Below are positions 55,554 through 63,019 of a stretch of 64,000 nucleotides of DNA, in pieces. The translations under genes were made by a program, and so were the position numbers. The stretch spans positions 3,348,001-3,412,000 of the forward strand of contig NZ_CP093301.1 of the NCBI RefSeq assembly GCF_024362785.1, in the 5' to 3' direction. Under the pieces are notes generated by a model, which saw only the letters and a list, made by a program, of their open reading frames with translations, searched no databases and was not told where the DNA came from. Numbering within the stretch: the stretch's first letter is position 1; each line of letters begins with the position of its first letter. Origin of the DNA: Evansella sp. LMS18 (GTDB lineage: Bacteria; Bacillota; Bacilli; Bacillales; Salisediminibacteriaceae).

Positions 55554-57575
55554 ATGAATGAAAAGAAAGTAAAGAAGAATCATCTGCCTGTCCGTCTTAA
55601 TATTTTGTTTTTCCTTGTTTTTGTATTGTTTTCAGCGCTGATTCTTCGCCTTGGAGTAGTACAGATTGTTCAGGGAGAAGATTTTGAAGAACAGCTTGAA
55701 AGAACTATAAATATAAGCTCTCCTGTCGAGGCGCCGAGAGGATTAATGTATGACAGGTTTGGAAATTTACTTGTGGATAATGAGCTTTTGTTTACAGTTA
55801 CTTACACCAATCGGCGGACTTCGCAGGACGAAATGATTGAAACTGCAGAAAAGCTGAATAAATATATTACTGTAGAAAACGATAATCCAGGGGACAGGGA
55901 CCTGAGGGAATACTGGAGCATTTTAAATCCAGATGAATACTTAGAGAAACTAAGTGTGGAAGAAGCAGCTTCCGAGGGGCTCAGTGATAGTGAGGCTCAT
56001 CAGGAAAGGCTCGCCTTGATTACAGACAGAGAGCTTGACTCGTTTACCAGGGAGGAGATGGAGATTTTCGCCCTCTGGAGAGAGTTTAACGCCGGGTATA
56101 ATAATTTGCCGCATAAAGTAAAACAAGGCATTACTTATGAAGAGGCTGCGCAGATTATGGAAAATATGGAAGACCTTCCAGGAGTGGATATTATCCGTGA
56201 TTCTGAAAGGAAATATGTTTATGGAGATTCTCTGACTGGTGTCTTCGGCAGTGTTGGGTCTATTCGCCGGGATGATCTGGATTATTTCCTTGCAAATGGG
56301 TATGAAAGAAATGAAGAGGTTGGACGAAGCTACCTTGAAGCACAGTATGAATCGGTCTTAAGAGGCCGTAAAGGTGAACTTGAAAACTATATGAACCAGG
56401 ATGGGGACTTCCTGCGGAACCCAGAGGAAAGGCTTGGCAGCCGTGGGAATGACCTGGTTCTTTCTATCGATATGGAATTACAGCAAATGGTGGAAGAAAT
56501 TCTTGAAGACGAGATGAATGATGCAAGAAGTGATATTCTTCTTGATAGCCCTGAAGCATACGTAGTTATGATGGAGCCGGAGACTGGGGATATTCTCGCA
56601 ATGGCGGGTTATAACGAACACATGTCTCCCCTTCCTATCATCAACAGTGCTTATGAGATGGGATCTACTATAAAGGGAGCTACTGTGCTTGCCGGCTATG
56701 ACTCGGGCGTTATGCCGCCTGGGACTACAATTATTGACAGAACTGTTCAGCTTCCGGACACCCCGGATATAAGTTCACACAGGCCTTTAGGAAGAATAAA
56801 CGACCTTCAGGCACTTGAGCAGTCATCCAATATTTATATGATTGAAGTTCCTATGAGGAAGATTGGCTATATACCTGGTGTATCTGGCAGGAATTGGGGC
56901 AACTACTTTGCGGGGTATGATTTTTTGAGGGATTATTTTGCCCAGTTTGGTCTTGGTGTGCAAACAGGAATCGACCTGCCAAGTGAGACATCAGGCCTTA
57001 ACGGAGGCAGGGCTGAACCAGGGCGTTTACTGTATTTGTCATTCGGCCAGTTTGACACTTATACTCCTATGCAGCTTTCCCAGTATATTTCAACCATAGC
57101 AAACGGTGGTTACCGTATCGCACCTCGTCTTGTTCAGGAAATCCGTGAACCAGGCACCTCAAAAGACGAACTTGGGAGGCTGTCACAACAAATGGCACCT
57201 AAGGTCCTGAATAAAATTGATGTGGACGAAAGCTATATCAGCAGAGTACAGGAAGGGTTTTACAGAGTGAATAATGGCTCTAACGGTACAGCAACCAGAT
57301 TCTTTGGTGATGCTCCATACAGTTCTGCTGGAAAGACAGGTACAGCGCAGGTATTTGTTGACGGTGAGAGAGCTAATAACCAGACTTATGTAGGGTACGC
57401 TCCTTATGAAAACCCGGAAGTTACTATTACTGTTGTCGTCCCTGGTGTGGACCGGGAAAGATCCGGGGTAGCTAACGGGATTGCAAGAGCTTCTCTTGAC
57501 GCTTATTTTGATTTAAAAGAAGAAAGAAACGGACCGCAGGAGAGGGAAGTAAGCGAAGAGAATGATGAAGAATAA
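55554..57575 (+). CDS. pbpA: class B penicillin-binding protein (PbpA)
   Basis: A 673-residue transpeptidase: short cytoplasmic tail, one membrane anchor (about 17-38), dimerisation domain and transpeptidase domain. The catalytic Ser371 is in GSTIKG (SxxK with Lys374), the SxN motif is SSN in LEQSSNIYM, and KTG is at 594-596 in AGKTGTAQV. It cross-links peptidoglycan during side-wall elongation. An 18-bp-stem terminator ends the gene. It has a glutamate-rich C terminus. Confidence 0.96.
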   Translation: MNEKKVKKNHLPVRLNILFFLVFVLFSALILRLGVVQIVQGEDFEEQLERTINISSPVEAPRGLMYDRFGNLLVDNELLFTVTYTNRRTSQDEMIETAEKLNKYITVENDNPGDRDLREYWSILNPDEYLEKLSVEEAASEGLSDSEAHQERLALITDRELDSFTREEMEIFALWREFNAGYNNLPHKVKQGITYEEAAQIMENMEDLPGVDIIRDSERKYVYGDSLTGVFGSVGSIRRDDLDYFLANGYERNEEVGRSYLEAQYESVLRGRKGELENYMNQDGDFLRNPEERLGSRGNDLVLSIDMELQQMVEEILEDEMNDARSDILLDSPEAYVVMMEPETGDILAMAGYNEHMSPLPIINSAYEMGSTIKGATVLAGYDSGVMPPGTTIIDRTVQLPDTPDISSHRPLGRINDLQALEQSSNIYMIEVPMRKIGYIPGVSGRNWGNYFAGYDFLRDYFAQFGLGVQTGIDLPSETSGLNGGRAEPGRLLYLSFGQFDTYTPMQLSQYISTIANGGYRIAPRLVQEIREPGTSKDELGRLSQQMAPKVLNKIDVDESYISRVQEGFYRVNNGSNGTATRFFGDAPYSSAGKTGTAQVFVDGERANNQTYVGYAPYENPEVTITVVVPGVDRERSGVANGIARASLDAYFDLKEERNGPQEREVSEENDEE

Positions 57576-57580
57576 AAATT

Positions 57581-57624
57581 AACCCAAAAAAGGAACCCGT
57601 TAGTGTGGGTTCCTTTTTTGGGTT
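57581..57624. terminator. strong bidirectional terminator after pbpA
   Basis: An 18-bp perfect stem (57581-57598 with 57607-57624) contains internal A6 and T6 tracts. It separates the convergent genes. Confidence 0.92.
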
Positions 57625-57627
57625 CTG

Positions 57628-58155
57628 TTAATTCGTTAAAACCGTGACGATCTCCTGGAAATCCATCCCGCTATCCAGGCGGTAACGCCCTGTTCTTAAA
57701 TAGCGGTCCACTTCCTGATCAAGCAAATATCGTTCGAATTCTCTTTCGTCCTCAATGATTTCCAGGACTTTCAGTTCAGCAGCAATATCTTTGGAGTTCA
57801 TTCCTGCTTCAATGCTGAAGATCGTCTGGTTCACGACTGCCGGTGTTTCCTCATCCGCTTCTTCAGAGGTATCTTCTTCTGCAGCTTCCGCTTCTCTTTC
57901 TTCTATTAATGCTTCGAGCTCCAGCTCAGTTTGAGCAAGGGTATTTGTAATCTCATTGTATTTATTTTCCGGTATAACGAAGTATTCGGTATGGTCTTCC
58001 ACCAGGGCCAGAGCTTCCTCAATATTTAATTCAGACGCCTGGGCTCCTGTCTCTAAATCTGCTTCTGTGATTCCCATATATTGAATTCCGGCAATGACGG
58101 CTCCTGCTGCAACCAATCCAATACCGGTACCTCTTAAAGTATATTTAAAAGACAC
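57628..58155 (-). CDS. YceG/MltG-like protein lacking the catalytic domain
   Basis: A 175-residue protein with an N-terminal hydrophobic anchor (about 10-27), an acidic coiled-coil linker (E/A-rich, about 75-108) and a C-terminal segment (FSIEAGMNSKDIAAELKVLEIIEDEREFERYL; GRYRLDSGMDFQEIVTVL) that resembles the LysM-like N-terminal part of endolytic transglycosylase MltG. The catalytic YceG domain is absent. A regulatory or wall-binding role is inferred. It lies next to pbpA. Confidence 0.75.
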   Translation of the reverse strand: MSFKYTLRGTGIGLVAAGAVIAGIQYMGITEADLETGAQASELNIEEALALVEDHTEYFVIPENKYNEITNTLAQTELELEALIEEREAEAAEEDTSEEADEETPAVVNQTIFSIEAGMNSKDIAAELKVLEIIEDEREFERYLLDQEVDRYLRTGRYRLDSGMDFQEIVTVLTN

Positions 58156-58170
58156 ATTCCTTCTTCCCTT

Positions 58171-58509
58171 CTAATCATTTGCAAGGATATTTTCAATTTC
58201 TTCCTCGCTGTATTGTGTCATCCCTGCTATGTCAGCGACAGACAGACCTTCTTCATGAAGAGATAAGACATAATCTCTCGACATGGACTGTTCATCCATT
58301 GTATCTTCAGCTTTATGTACAGGTGTACTAAGCATGTGTTCCTCTTCAAGTAAACTAACTTTCTTACGAAGCTGGTACATCTCCTGCATCAGCTGAATAG
58401 ATACATTTTCTACTTGTTTTTCCACTTCTTTTGCCGAATCCTTCTGAAGCAGGGAAACGAGGATCAACAAACAGCCGGCTCCTAATAAACTAACAATCAT
58501 CCATTCCAT
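58171..58509 (-). CDS. membrane-anchored coiled-coil protein with HTH-like C terminus
   Basis: A 112-residue protein: N-terminal membrane anchor (EWMIVSLLGAGCLLILVSLL), coiled coil (about 25-60) and a C-terminal DYVLSLHEEGLSVADIAGMTQYSEEEIENIL segment that resembles a small HTH. The ATG at 58509 has GGAGGAAAG upstream. It is 15 bp upstream of the MltG-like gene and probably cotranscribed. No function is assigned. Confidence 0.78.
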   Translation of the reverse strand: MEWMIVSLLGAGCLLILVSLLQKDSAKEVEKQVENVSIQLMQEMYQLRKKVSLLEEEHMLSTPVHKAEDTMDEQSMSRDYVLSLHEEGLSVADIAGMTQYSEEEIENILAND

Positions 58510-58747
58510 TATCTTTCCTCCGATAAAAATTAATCTCAGCAAACATTTATAATTATAGCACATTAGTATTCCTGTTGGAGAAAAAATAAAAGCTATATAA
58601 CCAGCTGTACACCCCGGGGATAATAGTACAAATTATGACAAAAATACCTTCTTGTTCAAGTCCCGGAGAGTGGGTAAGATGGTAAATACAGAATTCTTTA
58701 AGACTTCATTGTTACACATACTGGATTCCATATATTTATATCCGAAT

Positions 58748-58904
58748 ATAAGTGAACCTTCAATCAGTGGGGGTTTATTCAACCCCACTGATTGTTAGTT
58801 GAACCAATCGGGATGTTAGCGTCCGTTATCTCCCGCATAAAGAACATCTTCGCTTCCACCCATGTTTTGAGGCGGAAGTTTTACGGACGGTTACATCGGG
58901 ATAA
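58748..58904 (-). repeat. repeat family A, copy 3 (inverted)
   Basis: Read on the minus strand it runs from TTATCCCGATGTAACCGTCC to TGATTGAAGGTTCACTTATA. Both hairpin modules are conserved. Confidence 0.87.
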
Positions 58905-58931
58905 AAAGGACGAGCCAGGCATTTTACCCTA

Positions 58932-59278
58932 TATTTGAATCAATTTCATAATTTAAGATTTTCATCGTTAATATGAACACTATCTTATAGTGTTACTTTA
59001 TTGTTCGATTTACGCTTCAGACGGACGTGTTCTGCGGACACGGCTTCAACTAATTTTTGACGGCGTTCAGCCGTCAAAAATGGATTTTCAGCTCGCACTG
59101 TTCCCGCAGGAACGAGCATCTTCTTCACCGCAAATGCCTCGAATTGTCTCGACGGATATTCTACGGAGCTAAAGCTGGCAGAGGAAGAGACAGTCACCGC
59201 CGTCTTACGCTGCAATCGAAAAATAATGTTCGTCTGTTCTTATGCAAAGTCTATAGATGAAATTCATTCATTTTAAAA
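58932..59278 (+). repeat. repeat family B copy with embedded family C segment
   Basis: It has the full family B frame: AT-rich lead, TTCGATTTACGCTTCAGACG (about 59004-59023), TTTTTGACGGC / GCCGTCAAAAA palindrome, CGCCGTCTTACGCTGCAATC and the CTATAGATGAAATTCATTCA tail. About 90 bp (about 59112-59198) are inserted, including a family C block (TTGTCTCGACGGATAT to GAGGAAGAGACAG). Confidence 0.85.
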
Positions 59279-59297
59279 ATAATAAGGAGTGGTGATA

Positions 59298-59897
59298 ATG
59301 GCAATTCAGCCCCCGGATATAAAGGCCGGATTTACTAAAGAATATATAATTAAAATGGACTCGGGAGAAACAATCAGCATTACACCTGCGGAGCTTAATC
59401 ATTTTCAGGAAGGCGGCAGCGGGAAGCTGGCCTGGAAGTGGCTTGAATTGCCCGTTAAACCTGCCCAAAATCAGTTGAATAAACTTGTATTTGTAAACAG
59501 GTCTGGCAAGGATCTCAATTTCTCGATTTTAGTGGCTTACCAGGCGGAAACGGAAAGTGATATCCCATTTGTTTATTATTCTTCTACGCGAAATGCAATT
59601 GTTACATATGATGATATTTATTATCGGCTGTTTGGAGGTGTGGGAAGCGCCGGGACCGGAAACCAGTTCAGTACAGTACAAGTAGAAACCAGTGATTGGC
59701 TGAGAGGAAAACCTTTCAATATGCAGCCTCTTTCTAAGCAAAGCAGCGGCTGGGGAACCGAGTATTGTTTCTCTATGAAAAAAGACAGTTCAGGTTATTT
59801 ATATGAATGGTCTTTTTCAGGAGAGGATCTCCAGGAAATAGAAGAAGTACATCTGCAATATCAGTGCCTGTTAAGAAGAAGAGAAGTGCCGGTTTAA
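59298..59897 (+). CDS. unrecognised 199-residue protein
   Basis: A soluble-looking protein without signal peptide or membrane span, rich in aromatic residues and beta-strand-like segments (KLVFVNRSGKDLNFSILVAYQ; SDIPFVYYSSTRNAIVTYDDIYYRLFGG; GTEYCFSMKKDSSGYLYEWSFSGEDLQ). The ATG at 59298 has AAGGAG eight bases upstream. I do not recognise the family. It lies between a repeat block and rpmGA, where B. subtilis has no equivalent I can name, so it may be accessory. It has a normal codon appearance. Confidence 0.75.
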   Translation: MAIQPPDIKAGFTKEYIIKMDSGETISITPAELNHFQEGGSGKLAWKWLELPVKPAQNQLNKLVFVNRSGKDLNFSILVAYQAETESDIPFVYYSSTRNAIVTYDDIYYRLFGGVGSAGTGNQFSTVQVETSDWLRGKPFNMQPLSKQSSGWGTEYCFSMKKDSSGYLYEWSFSGEDLQEIEEVHLQYQCLLRRREVPV

Positions 59898-59988
59898 ATC
59901 ACAGAATTTTCTTTCTCTTGAATCTCTCCGCTGATTTTGTTATTATTTTAAAGTATGAGTAAGAACAGACAGAGTTGGAGGGATAAAC

Positions 59989-60138
59989 ATGCGCGTACAA
60001 GTAACGTTAGCTTGCACAGAGACAGGCGACCGCAACTACATTACTACTAAAAATAAACGTCAAAATCCGGAACGTCTAGAGCTTAAAAAATACAGCCCGA
60101 GATTGAAGCGTCACACGTTGCACCGTGAAACAAAATAA
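59989..60138 (+). CDS. rpmGA: 50S ribosomal protein L33, zinc-independent form
   Basis: A 49-residue bL33 ([44 protein letters not shown]). Of the four zinc cysteines of the C+ form only Cys9 remains; the others are T, S and a basic/hydrophobic residue, so this is the zinc-free paralogue. Such copies can replace zinc-binding L33 when zinc is short. It is followed by yqgN, as in B. subtilis rpmGA. GGAGGGATAAAC precedes the ATG. Confidence 0.95.
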   Translation: MRVQVTLACTETGDRNYITTKNKRQNPERLELKKYSPRLKRHTLHRETK

Positions 60139-60142
60139 GTTG

Positions 60143-60196
60143 CAAAAAGAGAGCGGAAGGAATCTTACCAAAGATTTTAGCCGCTCTTTTTTATTT
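60143..60196 (+). terminator. probable terminator after rpmGA
   Basis: GAGCGG pairs with CCGCTC across an AT-rich loop, with outer A/T pairs and a final T tract. Confidence 0.7.
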
Positions 60197-60229
60197 TTTC
60201 CGTATATATATGAACCTGCTGCCGGGCAG

Positions 60230-60254
60230 ACTCACTGATTGAAGGTTCACTTTA
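60230..60254 (+). repeat. 3' end fragment of repeat family A
   Basis: CACTGATTGAAGGTTCACTT plus TATG matches the terminal 25 bp of family A copies. It lies 45 bp before the yqgN start. Confidence 0.6.
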
Positions 60255-60298
60255 TGTTAAACTATTTAGGAGACAAATCAGGAAACAGGGTGAGTGAG

Positions 60299-60859
60299 AT
60301 GGACAAGAGCCAGTGGCGGAAAGAAATTAAAAAAGTGATGAACGGACTCTCTCAGGCGGAAATGCAGGAACAGGCAAAAACGGTACAGGAAAAACTGTTT
60401 ACCTCCGAATTATGGAAAAAAGCAAATACCATAGGTATAACGATTTCTGTTGGCAATGAATTAGATACTTTCAGCATCATTAAACAGGCCTGGGAAGAAA
60501 ATAAACGAATCGCTGCACCGAGATGCAATCCTGAAAACAAACAGCTTATTTTTTATGAAATTTCCTCTTTTGAAGACCTAGAAGACAGTTTTTACGGTCT
60601 AAAGGAACCAGTCCCTACCCAAACCTTGAAAATGGACCCTGTAGATATGGAGTTATTGCTTGTGCCGGGTCTTGTGTTTGATGAGGAAGGCTACAGGATA
60701 GGATACGGCGGAGGCTACTACGACCGATTTCTGGAAGGCAGGGAGATGAAGACATGTTCTCTTTGCTATGACTTCCAGCTTGTCCGGAACCTTCCTCATG
60801 ATTCCTTTGACATCCCTGTAAACTATATTATTTCCCCGCTCAAAACGATAAAGAAATGA
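60299..60859 (+). CDS. yqgN: 5-formyltetrahydrofolate cyclo-ligase
   Basis: A 186-residue enzyme converting 5-formyl-THF to 5,10-methenyl-THF with ATP. The family motif GYGGGYYDRFLEG and LLLVPGLVFDEEGYRIG are present. The ATG at 60299 gives the B. subtilis YqgN length; the longer upstream frame begins inside the repeat fragment. It overlaps the next gene by four bases. Confidence 0.94.
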   Translation: MDKSQWRKEIKKVMNGLSQAEMQEQAKTVQEKLFTSELWKKANTIGITISVGNELDTFSIIKQAWEENKRIAAPRCNPENKQLIFYEISSFEDLEDSFYGLKEPVPTQTLKMDPVDMELLLVPGLVFDEEGYRIGYGGGYYDRFLEGREMKTCSLCYDFQLVRNLPHDSFDIPVNYIISPLKTIKK

Positions 60860-61656
60860 TTTATGTTATAGCGGTTATCCTCTTTGCGTTCCTGGCGTAC
60901 AGAAAGAATGCACTATCTGGAAGCGGTGCCATAGCTGCCATAGCTGCCGGGCTTTTTGTTCTTTTCGGACTGTCTCTGTTTGGGCTGGCTGTTCTGGCTG
61001 TCTTCTTTGTTTCCTCTACTCTGCTGGGCAGGGTGTTAAAAAGCAGTGATGATAGTATGATGGAAGAAAAAGGAGGAAGAAGGGATGCTGGCCAGGTCGG
61101 AGCGAATGGAGGAGTGGCAGCCGCCTGCGCTGTTTTATATGGATATACCGGGCATATTTTGTGGGCTGTTTCCTTCGTTGCTGCCCTGGCTGCCGCAGCA
61201 AGTGACACCTGGGCAACCGAAGCAGGGAAGAAAAGTAAAAAACAGCCTGTGCAGATTTTTACACTCCGGCCAGTGCCGGCAGGGCAGTCAGGAGGCATAA
61301 CCGCGCTAGGAACAGGAGCGGCGTTCTTTGGCAGTGTATTCGTCACAGGTGCTGCATGTTTATTGTTAGCTGCCGGCGCGGGCCCTGATGAGCTGTCCGT
61401 TCCTCCTGCATTATTTGTTCTGGCTGCATTGGCTGGTTTTGCAGGCCAGTGGGCAGACAGTATTGCCGGCGCTTTATACCAGGGCTTATACAAATGCAGG
61501 GAATGCAGTGAAATTACAGAGAGAAGAAAGCATTGCGGGAAAGATACAAGACTGATTAAAGGATCGCGAAACATTACAAACGATGCAGTTAATTATATAT
61601 GCACAGCTTCAGCTGTTGTGTTCGTATGGCTGGCAGGCCTGGCAATATTCACATAA
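60856..61656 (+). CDS. DUF92 family membrane protein (VTE6-like kinase family)
   Basis: A 266-residue protein with six to seven membrane helices and the DUF92 signature (ALSGSGAIAAIAAG; ASDTWATEAGKKSKK; QWADSIAGALYQ). Plant and cyanobacterial relatives phosphorylate phytyl phosphate; the substrate in bacilli is unknown, possibly an isoprenoid alcohol phosphate. It carries two C-terminal cysteines (KCRECSE). It begins within the yqgN stop (ATGA), implying coupling. Confidence 0.82.
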   Translation: MIYVIAVILFAFLAYRKNALSGSGAIAAIAAGLFVLFGLSLFGLAVLAVFFVSSTLLGRVLKSSDDSMMEEKGGRRDAGQVGANGGVAAACAVLYGYTGHILWAVSFVAALAAAASDTWATEAGKKSKKQPVQIFTLRPVPAGQSGGITALGTGAAFFGSVFVTGAACLLLAAGAGPDELSVPPALFVLAALAGFAGQWADSIAGALYQGLYKCRECSEITERRKHCGKDTRLIKGSRNITNDAVNYICTASAVVFVWLAGLAIFT

Positions 61657-61670
61657 GGCAGGTGTTACAT

Positions 61671-62690
61671 ATGGAAGACTGGACAAGGTATTCGAGACAG
61701 ATGCTGTTTAAGCCGATAGGTGAAAACGGACAGAAAAAACTTAAGGACTCAAAAGTCCTGATTATCGGGATGGGAGCTCTTGGAACTGTGATTGCGAACC
61801 ATCTGGTAAGAGCGGGGATCGGCCATGTGGTTTTCTGTGACCGGGACTATGTAGAAAAAAGCAACCTGCAAAGGCAAATGTTATTTGACGAAGAAGATGT
61901 TGAGAAATATATGCCAAAAGCAGCTGCAGCAGAATTGAAACTTAAAAAACTGAACAGTGAAGTAAGAATCGAAGGCCATGTCACAGATATAAATGCGGAC
62001 AATGTGGAAGAATTTATTGATGGCGTGGATATAATCATGGATGGTACGGATAATTTTCAGACAAGATACTTAATAAATGATGTGGCGTACAAGTATAATA
62101 TTCCTTTTGTATATGGAGGGGCGGTGAGCTCAAGAGGAATGAGCGCACTTTTGATCCCGGGAGTAACGCCATGTCTTCGCTGCCTTTTTCCTGATGGAGG
62201 CAGCGGTGGCCAGACATGCGATACTATCGGAGTGCTGGCACCCGTTGTTGATATCTCTGCCAGCATGCAGACAATTGAAGCTCTGAAATATTTAACAGGC
62301 AACACGGAGAAGCTGCGTGGGGAACTCGCTACCTTTGATATCTGGAATAACCATAGCTATAATCTGCAGTTAGGAAAAAGGCGGGATGAGTGCGACACAT
62401 GCGGCAAGGAAATTTTTCCGGCGCTGACAAAAAGAGAAGATGACGGGGTAACAACTCTTTGCGGCAGAGAGACAGTGCAAATACTCCTGAAACAAAAACT
62501 GGACTTAACTGAATGGGATGGACGGCTTTCCCCTGTTGCTGAAACGAAAAAGACGCCATTCCTTTTAAGGGCCAGGCTCAAAGAGGAAGAAATAACCCTT
62601 GTTATTTTCCCTGACGGAAGAGTGCTTGTTCAGGGGACAGAAGACATCAGCCGTGCCAAAACAGTTTTTTCAAAATATATAGGAATGTAA
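61671..62690 (+). CDS. MoeB/ThiF family adenylyltransferase
   Basis: A 339-residue E1-like enzyme. The nucleotide-binding motif GMGALGTV follows RYSRQMLFKPIG; the zinc CxxC pairs are CLRC and CDTC; the probable catalytic cysteine is in GQTCDTIGVLAP. It adenylates the C terminus of a ThiS/MoaD-type sulfur carrier for thiamine, molybdopterin or related synthesis. A C-terminal extension of about 85 residues resembles a degenerate carrier- or rhodanese-like domain. No carrier gene is nearby, so the pathway cannot be assigned. Confidence 0.87.
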   Translation: MEDWTRYSRQMLFKPIGENGQKKLKDSKVLIIGMGALGTVIANHLVRAGIGHVVFCDRDYVEKSNLQRQMLFDEEDVEKYMPKAAAAELKLKKLNSEVRIEGHVTDINADNVEEFIDGVDIIMDGTDNFQTRYLINDVAYKYNIPFVYGGAVSSRGMSALLIPGVTPCLRCLFPDGGSGGQTCDTIGVLAPVVDISASMQTIEALKYLTGNTEKLRGELATFDIWNNHSYNLQLGKRRDECDTCGKEIFPALTKREDDGVTTLCGRETVQILLKQKLDLTEWDGRLSPVAETKKTPFLLRARLKEEEITLVIFPDGRVLVQGTEDISRAKTVFSKYIGM

Positions 62691-62696
62691 ATCAAG

Positions 62697-62727
62697 CGGC
62701 TGTCCCCCGGGGCACAGCCGTTTTTTG
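62697..62727 (+). terminator. terminator after the MoeB/ThiF gene
   Basis: CGGCTGTCCC pairs with GGGCACAGCCG (one bulge), followed by six T residues. Confidence 0.85.
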
Positions 62728-62807
62728 ATCTGGCTCAGATAAAAGACAAATTTTGTCATCAATAAAAATCTCCGTTTTAAAAATGATAATACAGAGGAGG
62801 TCATACT

Positions 62808-62984
62808 ATGGCAAGGATTCTGTTTTTTATCGGTTTAGTAATCAGTTTAAGCAGCTTATACCGGAACAAATACAAGTTACTCAACATCTTTTTATCAAAA
62901 AAGTGGCTCAGACGTCTGTCGGTTGCCATGATCATGCGAATACCGGCTGTGAGAGAAAAAATGCTTTTTCAAGCCCTTCGTTAA
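62808..62984 (+). CDS. yqgO: small membrane protein, YqgO position
   Basis: A 58-residue protein (MARILFFIGLVISLSSLYRN; FLSKKWLRRLSVAMIMRIPA) with one N-terminal membrane helix and a basic amphipathic second half. AGAGGAGG lies eight bases before the ATG and a terminator follows at once, so it is a real gene. It stands where B. subtilis has the small gene yqgO; identity with YqgO is inferred from position and size only. Confidence 0.7.
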   Translation: MARILFFIGLVISLSSLYRNKYKLLNIFLSKKWLRRLSVAMIMRIPAVREKMLFQALR

Positions 62985-63008
62985 AATCCCGGTCCGCCGG
63001 GATTTTTC
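62983..63008 (+). terminator. terminator after the small membrane protein
   Basis: AAAATCCCGG pairs with CCGGGATTTT around TCCG, followed by T residues. The group II intron starts 12 bp after it. Confidence 0.85.
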
Positions 63009-63019
63009 CAATTTAAGGC

